Counted from the stretch's first letter, positions 24,155-33,439 are shown. The stretch is 64,000 nt of DNA from Cohnella nanjingensis (GCF_014212125.1 NZ_JACJVP010000047.1:97870-161869), one strand, 5' to 3'. Notes: generated by a model from the letters alone, not told the origin. Numbers and translations are program-made.

Positions 24155-25290
24155 CCGCCGAAATTCGACTCGTCCGGCAAGAAGAGATGAAATCCGCAAT
24201 CGATGCGGCCGATGCCATTTTTCGCGCTCCGGGGATGTCCTCGATGGGAACGGCGTTTCCGTTTATTTTCTCGGAAGCCGTTTCGCATTCGCATGGCTTG
24301 TTTGAGAACTCCAAGCTCCTCGCGTTCATGGGCCTTGTCCCTGCAACTGTACGTATAGGGAGCGCCGGCTTAACCGTCTTCTCCCTCGGATCGGTATATT
24401 GCATGGAGGAGGCCCGCAATCGCGGCTACTCGAGCCGGGTGCTGAACGAAATCCAGGCATACGGACGTACAGCCGGCGCCTCCCTGCTGCTCGTCTCGGG
24501 TGACGGCCCGCTGTACGCCCGGTCCGGATGTTTGAAATTCGGGGAAGTTTACCGTTTCGCGCTCGATCGCGCTTTTGCCGAATCATGGAAGAATCGTCTC
24601 TCGGATATTCAAGTAACCGAAGCGCTTCACCGGGATACGCCGCTTCTCCATCGTCTGGCTTCCGCACGCCGGTTCGCTTACGAAATGAGCCTATGGGATT
24701 TCTCTGCGCTGATCCGTACGGAAGCGAATATCAGCAGCCGGAAAATGACCCAGCGCGTCTATGTCGCCAACAGAAACGGCAATCCCGCCGCTTTCGCCGT
24801 CGTGGCGTTGCCCGGACCCTCGTCGCAAGGAGCGGCTCCCGTCATCGTAGAATGGGCCGGCGAGATCGGGGCGTTTCTTCAAATCGCGTCCAACGTCATG
24901 CTTGGCGCCGGTCTGGAACAGCTGACGCTTACGGCGGAAGGGTACGAGAAGGAATTGCTCCAAGCCTTGCGCGATGCTCCCATGGAAAAAAGACGGAATC
25001 AAGGTACGGTATATGTGTTCGATGCGGAAACTTTATTTGTGCAGTTAAAGCCCTACTTCGAGGAAATCGATCCGATCGCCGGCCGGCATTTGAGCGTGAA
25101 GAACGGCGAAAACGGGAGAGCGATCCTATCGCTACCCGCTCTTCACGACGTCGAACTCAGCCGCGAGGCATTCGTGTCGCTTCTATTCGACCCCCAACCT
25201 GATCTGCCGCTGTCCGCGGAATGGAGCCAAGCTGCGGCCAAATGGTTCCCGCTCCCGTTCCCCTATACGGACAGTTTGAACTTCGTATAA
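24151..25290 (+). CDS. GNAT-family N-acetyltransferase (Eis-like)
   Basis: A 379-residue protein whose first half has the GNAT fold. VFSLGSVYCMEEARNRGYSS is the acetyl-CoA-binding strand and pyrophosphate loop, followed by LLLVSGDGPLYARSGC. The second half resembles the second GNAT-like and sterol-carrier-like domains of Eis-type proteins, but I am less sure there. The ATG overlaps the stop of the oxidoreductase gene (ATGA). The acceptor is unknown; an amino sugar or a small molecule from the imported glycan is possible. Confidence 0.75.
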   Translation: MTAEIRLVRQEEMKSAIDAADAIFRAPGMSSMGTAFPFIFSEAVSHSHGLFENSKLLAFMGLVPATVRIGSAGLTVFSLGSVYCMEEARNRGYSSRVLNEIQAYGRTAGASLLLVSGDGPLYARSGCLKFGEVYRFALDRAFAESWKNRLSDIQVTEALHRDTPLLHRLASARRFAYEMSLWDFSALIRTEANISSRKMTQRVYVANRNGNPAAFAVVALPGPSSQGAAPVIVEWAGEIGAFLQIASNVMLGAGLEQLTLTAEGYEKELLQALRDAPMEKRRNQGTVYVFDAETLFVQLKPYFEEIDPIAGRHLSVKNGENGRAILSLPALHDVELSREAFVSLLFDPQPDLPLSAEWSQAAAKWFPLPFPYTDSLNFV

Positions 25291-25298
25291 TCAGGGCG

Positions 25299-25316
25299 CT
25301 CGGACAAACGTCCGAG
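25299..25316 (+). terminator. Hairpin directly after the GNAT gene
   Basis: CTCGGAC, loop AAAC, GTCCGAG is followed by GGAATTTT, a modest T tract. Confidence 0.5.
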
Positions 25317-25362
25317 GGAATTTTCTCCGGATCATGCCTCTCCCCTAACTTCGGATAAATGA

Positions 25363-25389
25363 TAGAGCACTGCTACGGTGCTCTATTTT
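25363..25389 (+). terminator. Second terminator between convergent operons
   Basis: TAGAGCAC, loop TGCTACG, GTGCTCTA is followed by TTTTG on the plus strand. Its right arm also contains the stop codon of the small minus-strand frame at 25383. Confidence 0.6.
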
Positions 25390-25469
25390 GTTGCAATGAT
25401 TCTGACCAACTTCGTCGGCAGCTCGTTTAAATCGGTAATGTCCAGGAACTTGTCGTCTTGACGGTTCAT
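25383..25469 (-). CDS. Small 28-residue coupled reading frame
   Basis: The frame reads MNRQDDKFLDITDLNELPTK and then LVRIIATK. Its ATG overlaps the TGA of the upstream glycosidase gene (ATGA), and AGGAAGG lies five to six bases before it. I recognise no family. It could be a genuine coupled peptide or the truncated start of a lost downstream gene, since a terminator follows immediately. Confidence 0.35.
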   Translation of the reverse strand: MNRQDDKFLDITDLNELPTKLVRIIATK

Positions 25470-27652
25470 TGTTGCCTTCCTGAACTTAAGAAATAGCTCT
25501 TGCCGGCTTCCGTAGCAAAAGAAAGGATATCTCCGGACAACTGCCTATCGATAACCCGATGCGTATCTCCGCATTTTTCCATAACCACAACTTCTTCCTT
25601 CGGCCAGGGGTTGACGATTTTACAGGTTCTGCCTTTCTCGCTTATGATGTCTACGTAGGTCACGTTTTCATCTGCTAGTTCGCTAGAAACTATAAATGCT
25701 CCGACTGCTCTTAAATTTGTAAAGCTGGCGTTTCTTTCACGGGGCCAGGCGGGAAATAACTTCATTACATGCTCATGGCTTTGAATGAGCATCTCGTTGA
25801 TCGCCGAAGGTACGCCGCTGCAGCACTCAATGCCGCCACCGCCGAAGAAAATAAACAGGTTCGGATAGCTATGCTCAAGACACTGACGGCGCAGCTCGCG
25901 CAAGATGGCCTCCGGATCGTATCCGACCCTGGCCGCAGCTGTAAATATCGTTGGAAAACCATTATAATCCGTCCAACGGTTCAGAACGGTAATCGTATCT
26001 TTGGCTATTTCAAGCAGCTTCGGATCCGAGTCAAGTCCGATCGCTCCTGCAGGCCATACATGCTGAATGGCCAGCGTATTATCATTCCACCAATCTCGTC
26101 CTTCTTCCGTTAAGCGAAATATCGTTTTTCCGTCGCGCTCGAACGTTGGAAAATCGCTGATATGCGCCAAGATATGCGACCATTTCTCCCGCCGGTCGGC
26201 ATCGAGGTCCAATTCACGGGACATTTCCAGCAGCCCTTTGAATACGGCCCGGATTAGCGCTAACGAGAGGATCGGATTTTTGTCCTCGAACTCCCGCAGC
26301 CATTCCTCGTCGGAATGCGAATCCGTAAACGTAGGGACTTCGTGAATCCCATCACGATAGATGACATAACGGTTTCCTTCGAACTTCAGATAGTCCTCCC
26401 AGAAATCGGCGACTTCAAGCAGGAACGGATACGCCTTCTGACTCGCGTATTGCAAATCATATGTATAGTAATAACGCATCAGCATATTGATTGCGCAATA
26501 CGCCGCATTGCTTTTTTGCCCTAAAAATAAATGGCCGTGCTCATATTTTTTGCTTGTCTCTGTAGTGGACAAGGCAGTCGGTAATCCTTTGGGTCCTATA
26601 CCGACATCGTAATAGATTCCTTTACAGCCTAAATATTGTTCGGCATACTTGCGTCCGTTCGGCATATATTCCAACAACGGCGTATCGTAGGGTTCGCTCA
26701 ATTCGACATGGTTCGAGGAATACACGCCCCACCAAGGGGCTTGGTAATTGTAGTTCAAATGAAAATCCCCCGCCCAGGCAGAGTCGTCCGTCGTAATCCA
26801 GTTGCCGAACAAGCCAGGCGGAAATGCCTTGTTGCGACTGCAGCAAGCCATGATGTAGTGAGAGCCGTACCAAAACTTCTCCAGCACATCGTCGCCGATT
26901 TCAATCCCGGATTTTGCCCAAAACCGGCTCCACCACTGTTTGTGATCCGAACGAAGCCTCTCGATTCGGCTTTCGTCCAGAAGTCCGGCTCTTCTAACCG
27001 ACTCAAGCAGATAATCTTCTTCATTATGATTGGTCAATACGTATGCAACGATAGCTGCTTTTACTCCCGGCTGTAACAGGAACGAACTGCGTCCGCCACC
27101 CAAACAGTGCATGACGATTGCGCCTTCTGTCGTCCAATCGAGGTCGGCGCCGTTAAACTTTCGAGACGCCCACGCCACATCATCCTGATATCCTTCCTCG
27201 GTCACGGATTCATTCCCTTGCTGTACCCACAAGTCAACCTCGACCGGTACGGCTTCACCTTCACAAGAAAGCTCGATGATTACCGCATTCTCGCCAGTCG
27301 AAACCCAGTAGCTTAGGGCGACCGATGTCCCGTCATTACGGAATACCGATGCAACCTCCGCTTCAAGCAACCGCTGTTCGCTGTAATACGCAGCGTTTGC
27401 CAATGCGGGTATTCGAATATCGATTCCTCCGAGCAAGCATGGACTGCCGTTCGGATACAGCCGCTTCGCTTTCCAGAAGTCGGTTTTCGATATCCATAGA
27501 CGCTGCCGTTCCGGCGGTCCGCTAAGGACTACGCCGACATCGCCGTTTCCGATTATAGGGCCGTCTACCACTTTGTCCGTAGGTATGTTTTGGGGCGGCT
27601 CCGTGAAGATTCCGTTATACTTGGCCATTCGCTCTTTCCATTCGCTTTTCAA
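25466..27652 (-). CDS. GH95-like six-hairpin glycoside hydrolase
   Basis: A 728-residue cytoplasmic glycosidase with no signal peptide. The N-terminal beta domain contains GPIIGNGDVGVVLSG. The (alpha/alpha)6 barrel contains FHLNYNYQAPWW, where N300 and N302 align with the Asn pair that activates water in GH95 fucosidases. Later IECCSGVPSAINEMLIQSHE resembles the IDGNFG...EMLLQSH block, with E609 in place of the usual Asp. Alpha-L-fucosidase is one possibility given the deoxyhexose operon; galactosidase or another activity is not excluded. The start is a TTG at 27652 preceded by GGAG. It lies 20 bases after the binding-protein gene, in one operon. Confidence 0.7.
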   Translation of the reverse strand: MKSEWKERMAKYNGIFTEPPQNIPTDKVVDGPIIGNGDVGVVLSGPPERQRLWISKTDFWKAKRLYPNGSPCLLGGIDIRIPALANAAYYSEQRLLEAEVASVFRNDGTSVALSYWVSTGENAVIIELSCEGEAVPVEVDLWVQQGNESVTEEGYQDDVAWASRKFNGADLDWTTEGAIVMHCLGGGRSSFLLQPGVKAAIVAYVLTNHNEEDYLLESVRRAGLLDESRIERLRSDHKQWWSRFWAKSGIEIGDDVLEKFWYGSHYIMACCSRNKAFPPGLFGNWITTDDSAWAGDFHLNYNYQAPWWGVYSSNHVELSEPYDTPLLEYMPNGRKYAEQYLGCKGIYYDVGIGPKGLPTALSTTETSKKYEHGHLFLGQKSNAAYCAINMLMRYYYTYDLQYASQKAYPFLLEVADFWEDYLKFEGNRYVIYRDGIHEVPTFTDSHSDEEWLREFEDKNPILSLALIRAVFKGLLEMSRELDLDADRREKWSHILAHISDFPTFERDGKTIFRLTEEGRDWWNDNTLAIQHVWPAGAIGLDSDPKLLEIAKDTITVLNRWTDYNGFPTIFTAAARVGYDPEAILRELRRQCLEHSYPNLFIFFGGGGIECCSGVPSAINEMLIQSHEHVMKLFPAWPRERNASFTNLRAVGAFIVSSELADENVTYVDIISEKGRTCKIVNPWPKEEVVVMEKCGDTHRVIDRQLSGDILSFATEAGKSYFLSSGRQQ

Positions 27653-27672
27653 CCGTCTTCACTCCAGTACCA

Positions 27673-29349
27673 CTATTTATTTAATCTGTCTTGATATCTC
27701 TTTTGTGCATCGGCGTAAATCTGAAGGACTTTATCGATGTCGCCCGTTTTTTTCATTTTATCTTGGAACGCTGACCAGTTGTCGAAGCTCTCTTTGCCGT
27801 TAATAAATTTGTTTTGCATTTCAGCTACGAAAGTGTTGATCGGAGACATAACCGAAGTCATTTGTTCCCGTTCGTCATCGGTAAACTCAAGGAAAGGCTC
27901 GTTCACCATGGGAGGCGTATACGCATTCGGAAAAGGCATATCCGCGAAAGCCGTTTCCCACGGCTTTTCAATGACATTGCCATTGACGTAACCAAGGTCG
28001 TTCGGGGCAAAATCGACGAAAGCCATCGTATCGATCGCCATTTGCAAGCCCGGGCGGTACGAGCTGCTTGCTCTCATCCCGTATTTGTCTCCTTCTTCCC
28101 AAGCATTGTCGGCCTTTTTAATGGAATCGACAAACGTAGGCTTGCCATCGGCGCCTCTTGTAAATGTCGTCCCTTCAATCCCCCATGTTACCAGTTCGAT
28201 GATATCCGGTTTATATTGCAGATCCATCAACTGAACTAACTCCTTCGCATTCTTTGCTTTGGCATTTACGACCATCACCGCACCTTGATCCACGCCTACC
28301 GTGCTGAAGTCGTTAATGCTCTGCCAAGCTTTCCCGTACTTCGGGTTGTCCGGGAACAGGGAGATCACGAATTTTTCTCCTCCCGTTGCCGAACGGTTCC
28401 AGTCTGCGGCGAAGTTAAACCAGCTTTGCAGCAAAATGGAATTCGTTCCGTTCATGATCTTCTTCTTGATTGCATCGTCTTTATCCGAGAACACTTCCGG
28501 ATCCAGCAATTTCTCGGCGTATAGTTTGTTCGCAAATTGCAGAGCTTCCTTATACGATTCTTCCGTCGGCCCAAATACATACTTCTCGCCGTTCCAGTAC
28601 ACTTTAGCTCCGCCGTTATGGTTAGCGAAGAAGAGAGAATCAAACGAATTCCATAGGGTGTTGACCGGGAACGACTTCGGATACAGCTCCTTCAGCTTTT
28701 TGGCAGCTTCGTACAGTTCGTCTATCGTATTTGGAAGCTTCATGTTATTTTTCTCAAAAATATCGTAGCGGTAAGTTGCCGGCGTGTATACGCCCATTCC
28801 TTTGTCTTTGGCCTGTCTTGGCAAATTGATGTTCCATAATCCATAAAATTTACCGTCGGACCGGATGGCTTTGATCTCGCCGCTTGTCGCCTGATCAACC
28901 AAATTCATGTAGTTAGGCAGCTCATCTTTATAGGGGCTAAGATCTTTAAACATGCCTTCTTCTTCGTACTGATTAAACAAGCCTTTGTCCATGATCAATA
29001 CCAAATCCGTCAGATTTCCGCTGGCGAGCAGAAGCTTCGACTTATCGCTATATTCGCTTATAGGTATGTAGTTGAATTTAATGTCAAGCTTTTTGCCTAA
29101 CAGGGACTCCATCTTGGCTACCCATTCTTTTTGCACCATGGCATCTTCGATTTTCTTGCCGAAAGAAGGCAAAGTAACGGAAAAGCTTAGGGTGTCGCCC
29201 GATGGTGCCGCATCATTTGTACTTTTTTCTGTTTCTTCGTTTTTTGCCCCGTCTTTTGATTGTTTATCGGAGCTGCAACCCGCCAATATGGTTCCCGCGA
29301 CGAATAAGAACGCGAGAATCAGTGAAAAGAGCCGATGACGTTGCTTCAT
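27673..29349 (-). CDS. LplA-type extracellular sugar-binding lipoprotein
   Basis: A 558-residue solute-binding lipoprotein of the large LplA class common in paenibacilli. The signal peptide ends in the lipobox TILAGC near residue 25, followed by a Ser/Lys/Glu-rich spacer. GGAGGGGTTCAT gives a strong ribosome binding site. Its size and the two Lpl-type permeases upstream in the same operon indicate import of an oligosaccharide. The neighbouring glycosidase gene suggests that the oligosaccharide is cleaved inside the cell. Confidence 0.9.
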   Translation of the reverse strand: MKQRHRLFSLILAFLFVAGTILAGCSSDKQSKDGAKNEETEKSTNDAAPSGDTLSFSVTLPSFGKKIEDAMVQKEWVAKMESLLGKKLDIKFNYIPISEYSDKSKLLLASGNLTDLVLIMDKGLFNQYEEEGMFKDLSPYKDELPNYMNLVDQATSGEIKAIRSDGKFYGLWNINLPRQAKDKGMGVYTPATYRYDIFEKNNMKLPNTIDELYEAAKKLKELYPKSFPVNTLWNSFDSLFFANHNGGAKVYWNGEKYVFGPTEESYKEALQFANKLYAEKLLDPEVFSDKDDAIKKKIMNGTNSILLQSWFNFAADWNRSATGGEKFVISLFPDNPKYGKAWQSINDFSTVGVDQGAVMVVNAKAKNAKELVQLMDLQYKPDIIELVTWGIEGTTFTRGADGKPTFVDSIKKADNAWEEGDKYGMRASSSYRPGLQMAIDTMAFVDFAPNDLGYVNGNVIEKPWETAFADMPFPNAYTPPMVNEPFLEFTDDEREQMTSVMSPINTFVAEMQNKFINGKESFDNWSAFQDKMKKTGDIDKVLQIYADAQKRYQDRLNK

Positions 29350-29466
29350 ATGAACCCCTCCAACTTTTTCTTGACTACCCTTTGCGCGCTACTGTTCCTT
29401 TAATGGCTTGCTATGCCTATGTTGCAGGAAATCCCCTCCCTTCCGTCACCGACGATATGGCGATGG

Positions 29467-30357
29467 CTAACCTTTAACAGCCCCGATCATGACGCCTTTT
29501 ACAAAATACTTTTGGAGAAACGGGTAGATTAACATGATTGGAAACATCGCAATGACCACAATCGCCATTTGAATGTTTCTCGGATCCATTTTCAATTGCG
29601 CCAGCATCGCTTGCATCGCTTGCGTCCCGGCACCGTTTCCGAAGGACACCGTAAATAAATACTTTCTGAGAATTAATTGCAGCGGATATTTGTTCTCGTC
29701 ATTCAGATAGATCAGCGCCTCAAACCATCCGTTCCAGCTCCCCACAATTCCGAACAATGCAAACGTAGCCAATAACGGTTTTGAAAGCGGCAAATAGATC
29801 CTGGACAAAATTTGAATGTCATTGGCGCCGTCAATGACAGCGGATTCACGCAAATCTGCCGGAATGGATTGATAAAACGACCTGAACAACAATACATTAA
29901 AGGCCGATATACAACCCGGAATAATCATGACCCAATAGGTATCAAGCAGGTGGAGGCTGCGAATAAGCAAATACGTGGGGATCATGCCGCCGCTAAAGAA
30001 CATCGTAATGACCAGAAAAATCGCAAAGAACTTTTTCGCAACAAAATCGGCAATGGTAAGCGGATACGCCATGAGCGAAGTAAAGGTCAACATAAACAAT
30101 GTAGATCCTGCCGCATAGATGATCGAATGCACGTATCCCGAATATAGAAACGGGTCTTTAAATATGTAGCTGTATCCGCCTATATTAAATCCTCTTGGAA
30201 AAATCGTAACGTCGCCCCGGAGGATATGTTCGGAATTGCTTAAGGATACCGCGATTACGTTTAAGAACGGATAGAGCATAACCACGCAGAGAAGCAGCAT
30301 GATACCTATATTTAGTAGGTCGAACATTCTTGATCCGATGCCCTCTTTGCCAACCAT
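29467..30357 (-). CDS. LplC/YtcP-type sugar ABC permease
   Basis: A 296-residue permease with six transmembrane helices and an EAA-type loop RESAVIDGANDIQILSRIYL. The C-terminal FLQKYFVKGVMIGAVKG is characteristic of the LplC/YtcP branch. I start it at the ATG at 30357, eight bases after a GGGGGGG run; a TTG two codons upstream is the alternative. A 117-base gap precedes the binding-protein gene. Confidence 0.9.
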   Translation of the reverse strand: MVGKEGIGSRMFDLLNIGIMLLLCVVMLYPFLNVIAVSLSNSEHILRGDVTIFPRGFNIGGYSYIFKDPFLYSGYVHSIIYAAGSTLFMLTFTSLMAYPLTIADFVAKKFFAIFLVITMFFSGGMIPTYLLIRSLHLLDTYWVMIIPGCISAFNVLLFRSFYQSIPADLRESAVIDGANDIQILSRIYLPLSKPLLATFALFGIVGSWNGWFEALIYLNDENKYPLQLILRKYLFTVSFGNGAGTQAMQAMLAQLKMDPRNIQMAIVVIAMFPIMLIYPFLQKYFVKGVMIGAVKG

Positions 30358-30370
30358 CTCCAACCCCCCC

Positions 30371-31282
30371 CTACCAAAGACTTGTTTCCGAAACTTTTCG
30401 GCTGATCAGATTCGCTCCGACAAGCAGGATAAAAGCAACTACCGATTGGAAAAGTCCAATTGCCGTCGTATACTCGAACCTTGCTCCTATGATGCCTTCC
30501 CGGTAAAGAAACGTACCGAGTACGTCGGCGACTTCGTATGTATCCGGACTGTACAACAACAGCACCTTTTGAAAATCCGTGCCCAATATGCCGCTTACCG
30601 AAAAGATTAGTAAAATAATCGTCGTCGATTTAATATGGGGCCAGTTGATATTCAGCACTTTTCTCCAACGGCTGGCGCCATCGATATTGGCGACATCGTA
30701 TAAGGTAGGATCAACACCGCTTAATGCAGCCAAGTATAGGATGGTGCCGAATCCGATGCCCTGCCATATATTCGTGCTAATAAAGAGGGTCCTGAACCAG
30801 CTTGGCTCCGAAAGAAACACGATCGGATCGGCGCCAAATAGCGAGACGATTTTGTTAAATAACCCTTCTCTTTCCGTAAAAGTCCGAACAATCCCGATGA
30901 TGATCACCGTCGAAATAAAGTGAGGCAAATAGGAAATCGTTTGAACCACTTTTTTGAAGACGGAGTTTTTGATTTCGTTAAATAGCAATGCCAGTATGAT
31001 GGGGGCCGGAAACCCCCATAGCAAGGAATAGATCCCCAGGAGCAGCGTGTTCTTCAGAACCCTCAACGCAGTCGGGTCCTTATAAAACATAATGAAGTAT
31101 TTAAGGCCAACCCATTCGCTGCCCCATATCCCTCGCACCGCACTGTATTTTTTGAATGCAATCTGTATGCCGTACATCGGAAAATAGCTGAACACCAACA
31201 CAATGAGAAAGCCGGGTAATACCATTAAAAATAAATATCGCTGATTCCATGATTTACCGAAAAAAGTACGAAGACCTGCCAA
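30371..31282 (-). CDS. LplB-type sugar ABC permease
   Basis: A 303-residue permease, the first gene of the lpl-like operon. NQRYLFLMVLPGFLIVLVFS forms helix 1. The segment AFKKYSAVRGIWGSEWVG and the EAA-like loop VDPTLYDVANIDGASRWRKV are standard for LplB/YteP. The start appears to be a TTG at 31282 after GTGGAG. No ATPase gene accompanies it, so a shared MsmX-type ATPase is expected. Confidence 0.9.
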   Translation of the reverse strand: MAGLRTFFGKSWNQRYLFLMVLPGFLIVLVFSYFPMYGIQIAFKKYSAVRGIWGSEWVGLKYFIMFYKDPTALRVLKNTLLLGIYSLLWGFPAPIILALLFNEIKNSVFKKVVQTISYLPHFISTVIIIGIVRTFTEREGLFNKIVSLFGADPIVFLSEPSWFRTLFISTNIWQGIGFGTILYLAALSGVDPTLYDVANIDGASRWRKVLNINWPHIKSTTIILLIFSVSGILGTDFQKVLLLYSPDTYEVADVLGTFLYREGIIGARFEYTTAIGLFQSVVAFILLVGANLISRKVSETSLW

Positions 31283-31404
31283 CCCGCTCCACTTCCTTTC
31301 CAGAACATGAGCTTCAACTTATTCACCAAAGAAAGCGCTTATCATTCGCTTCGGCAAGTCAGATGTTATTATAGTTATACACCTGTGTCAATAATAAGTT
31401 TACA

Positions 31405-31436
31405 ATGTATCATTTTTTCTTAATTTTTTGATACAT
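31405..31436. promoter_or_regulatory. Candidate operator upstream of the lpl-like operon
   Basis: ATGTATCA and TGATACAT are perfect arms separated by 16 A/T-rich bases. The inner sequence TTTTTTGATACA recurs at 32659-32670 upstream of the GntR/LacI-type gene, so one regulator may bind both places. The spacer 31283-31450 otherwise holds the operon promoter region. Confidence 0.5.
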
Positions 31437-31450
31437 CCGTTAACACATAA

Positions 31451-31492
31451 AAAGACGACCTTTTATCCAGCTATCCGGATAAGGTCGTCTTC
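31451..31492 (-). terminator. Intrinsic terminator after the GntR/LacI-type gene
   Basis: On the minus strand AAGACGACCTT...AAGGTCGTCTT forms a long stem, continued inside by ATCC/GGAT pairing, and runs into TTTTTATG. It sits 20 bases after the stop codon. Confidence 0.85.
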
Positions 31493-31511
31493 TGTTTTGG
31501 CTTATGGTCAA

Positions 31512-32600
31512 CTAAATAGACTTAACGGACTCTCCAATGTCGATATTGGATTGGCAAACTTGTCCGATATTATATGGATCTCCTTTTCCGTCAATCAAAT
31601 TGAGCAACAGTTTGGCGGCACACTGTCCCATTTCATAAAAAGGTTGCGAAATTCCCGTTACATGGATATTCATTTTACGGGATAAATTATCAGCATCGTA
31701 GGTAACAAGCGATACATCCTCAGGTATGCTATATTTTAATTTTTTTAAAGAATGAATGGCCGCTTCCCCAATTTGATCATTCGCCGTAAATACAGCCGTA
31801 AAACGCAATTGTTTCATTTTCTGCTCAATCACTTCACAATACCAATCAAATTCGTCGGAGAAATCCTCCATTTTGGTGGGTATGATCACATCAAATTCCT
31901 CGGAATATTCGAAATCGGAATCGAGAATCGCCTGTTTAAATCCCAACAGCCGCTCATTCATTGTACTGATGTTCGAATTTCGAATAAATAAGATACGACG
32001 ATGGCCATGATTGATTAGCAACTTTGTTAAATGATAAGCCCCGGTAATATTATCGCTTGTTACATAGGGAATATTGCTGTTATATACGGTTCGATCCAGG
32101 CATACGACTTTAACGCCATGATCTTGAAGGAGAGAGAAGATTCGATTGTTAATGTCTTCATGCCCGTGACTCATAATGGGACATAATATAACCCCTTCGA
32201 CTTTTCTTGCCACTGCTCCTCTTACAAGGACCTCCAGCTTCTCCAAGTTTCGATCATTGCTTGAACTTATCAGATGGTATCCCTGTAAATATAGTACATC
32301 TTCTATTCCCCTCAATGCAGCCGACCACAGCGGATTTTCAATGCCAAAAACGAAAGCAGCCACCAGATTCGTGCTGCTCTGAACATGAAGCTTCCTTTTA
32401 TCCATGAATGTTCCTCTTCGGCTATCCCGGATGAGCCAACCTTCATGGACTAATTCTTTAATGGCTTTCTCCACCGTATTCACACTGGAGTCGTAATATT
32501 CTGCAAATTCTCTGCTGGATGGCAGTCTATAACCTTCTGTCCATTCCCCATTCATTAGTCTTCTATGTATATCTTGTTTAAGATTCATGTACTTAGTCAC
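31512..32600 (-). CDS. GntR-type DNA-binding domain fused to a LacI-type sugar sensor
   Basis: A 362-residue regulator of the AraR architecture. The winged helix spans residues 1-70 (GYRLPSSREFAEYYDSSVNT). A periplasmic-binding-protein-like effector domain follows (AAFVFGIENPLWSAALRGIE, later YVTSDNITGAYHLTKLLINH). It would repress the lpl-like operon until a sugar binds. I start it at the GTG at 32600, ten bases after GGGAG. A possible operator half-site lies at 32659-32670. Confidence 0.85.
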   Translation of the reverse strand: MTKYMNLKQDIHRRLMNGEWTEGYRLPSSREFAEYYDSSVNTVEKAIKELVHEGWLIRDSRRGTFMDKRKLHVQSSTNLVAAFVFGIENPLWSAALRGIEDVLYLQGYHLISSSNDRNLEKLEVLVRGAVARKVEGVILCPIMSHGHEDINNRIFSLLQDHGVKVVCLDRTVYNSNIPYVTSDNITGAYHLTKLLINHGHRRILFIRNSNISTMNERLLGFKQAILDSDFEYSEEFDVIIPTKMEDFSDEFDWYCEVIEQKMKQLRFTAVFTANDQIGEAAIHSLKKLKYSIPEDVSLVTYDADNLSRKMNIHVTGISQPFYEMGQCAAKLLLNLIDGKGDPYNIGQVCQSNIDIGESVKSI

Positions 32601-32658
32601 AAAATGAAATCTCCCTGTTTTTATTACCACATTAACTTTTTGCTATAACTGAGTCAAG

Positions 32659-32670
32659 TTTTTTGATACA
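32659..32670. promoter_or_regulatory. Half-site shared with the lpl-like operator
   Basis: TTTTTTGATACA repeats the inner sequence found at 31425-31436. It lies about 60 bases upstream of the regulator start, which suggests autoregulation. Confidence 0.4.
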
Positions 32671-32740
32671 GAATGAGGTCCACGACTTTTTTTCAACCGG
32701 CAAATTGGAAAATCATCCGTCCCCATCTCCACCGCCACGC

Positions 32741-32806
32741 AAAAAAGGGACCGAGTCCCCGGCGCCCTAGCCATCGCTAGTTTTCCCGCCTAAGCTTCGG
32801 TCCCTT
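32741..32806 (-). terminator. Terminator after the DJ-1/PfpI gene
   Basis: On the minus strand AAGGGACCGA and TCGGTCCCTT pair across a 42-base loop and are followed by a TTTTTT tract. The long loop contains further pairing. Confidence 0.7.
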
Positions 32807-32825
32807 CTCTCGCCGGCTGCGGCGC

Positions 32826-33359
32826 TCAATACGCGGATACGCCCAGCTTGTCGATCGTCTCGCGGATAAACGCCGGCTCGTCCTGTGGTCCGCGCGACGT
32901 GATCAGGTTGCCGTCCACGACGACCTCCCGGTCGACGAATGTGCCGCCCGCCGCCTCGACCTCGTCCCGGATGCCGGGGTAGCTCGTCAGCGTTTTGCCT
33001 TGGAGCAGCCCCGCCTTCGCGAGCACCTGCGGCCCGTGGCAAATCGCCGAGATGGGAATGCCCGCCCGACTCGCCTTGGTGACGAAGTCGATTACGGCCG
33101 GATCCTCCCGCAGCGCTTCCGGCGACTTGCCGCCGGGAATGACGACCGCTTCATAGTCGTCCGGGTTCGCCTCGGAGGCCGCGAGGTGCGAGGTATAAGT
33201 AATCGTGCCTTTCTTGCCCTTCAGCTCCGCGCCTTTGCGGGTGCTGATAATGTCGACGTCGTTGCCGTTCTCGATCAGCGCGTCGTATGGATTTTTCATC
33301 TCCGAATCCTCGTATCCGTCCGCCAGCAGGAACGCTACTTTCTTGACGCTTTGCTTCAT
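32826..33359 (-). CDS. DJ-1/PfpI-family intracellular protease/amidase-like protein
   Basis: A 177-residue PfpI-type protein with AFLLADGYEDSEMKNPYDAL at the N-terminus and the nucleophile elbow ISAICHGPQVLAKAG, with Cys next to His. YEAVVIPGGKSPEALRED and the C-terminal SRGPQDEPAFIRETID complete the family pattern. Relatives act as glyoxalases or deglycases in stress responses. I start at the ATG at 33359, nine bases after GGAG; an ATG two codons upstream is only three bases from it. Confidence 0.9.
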   Translation of the reverse strand: MKQSVKKVAFLLADGYEDSEMKNPYDALIENGNDVDIISTRKGAELKGKKGTITYTSHLAASEANPDDYEAVVIPGGKSPEALREDPAVIDFVTKASRAGIPISAICHGPQVLAKAGLLQGKTLTSYPGIRDEVEAAGGTFVDREVVVDGNLITSRGPQDEPAFIRETIDKLGVSAY

Positions 33360-33394
33360 GGCCATCGTCTCCTTCCTTCATTCTTCACGAGAAA

Positions 33395-33428
33395 AGCAGG
33401 CCGCACCGGTATCGATCTGCGGCCTGCT
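33395..33428. terminator. Strong hairpin in the leader of the DJ-1/PfpI gene
   Basis: AGCAGGCCGCA and TGCGGCCTGCT are perfect 11-base arms with a 12-base loop. On the minus strand the stem is followed by TTTCTCG. It lies 30 bases upstream of the DJ-1/PfpI start codon, so it could end transcripts coming from the KGG gene or act within the leader. Confidence 0.5.
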
Positions 33429-33439
33429 CTCCCTTAGTA

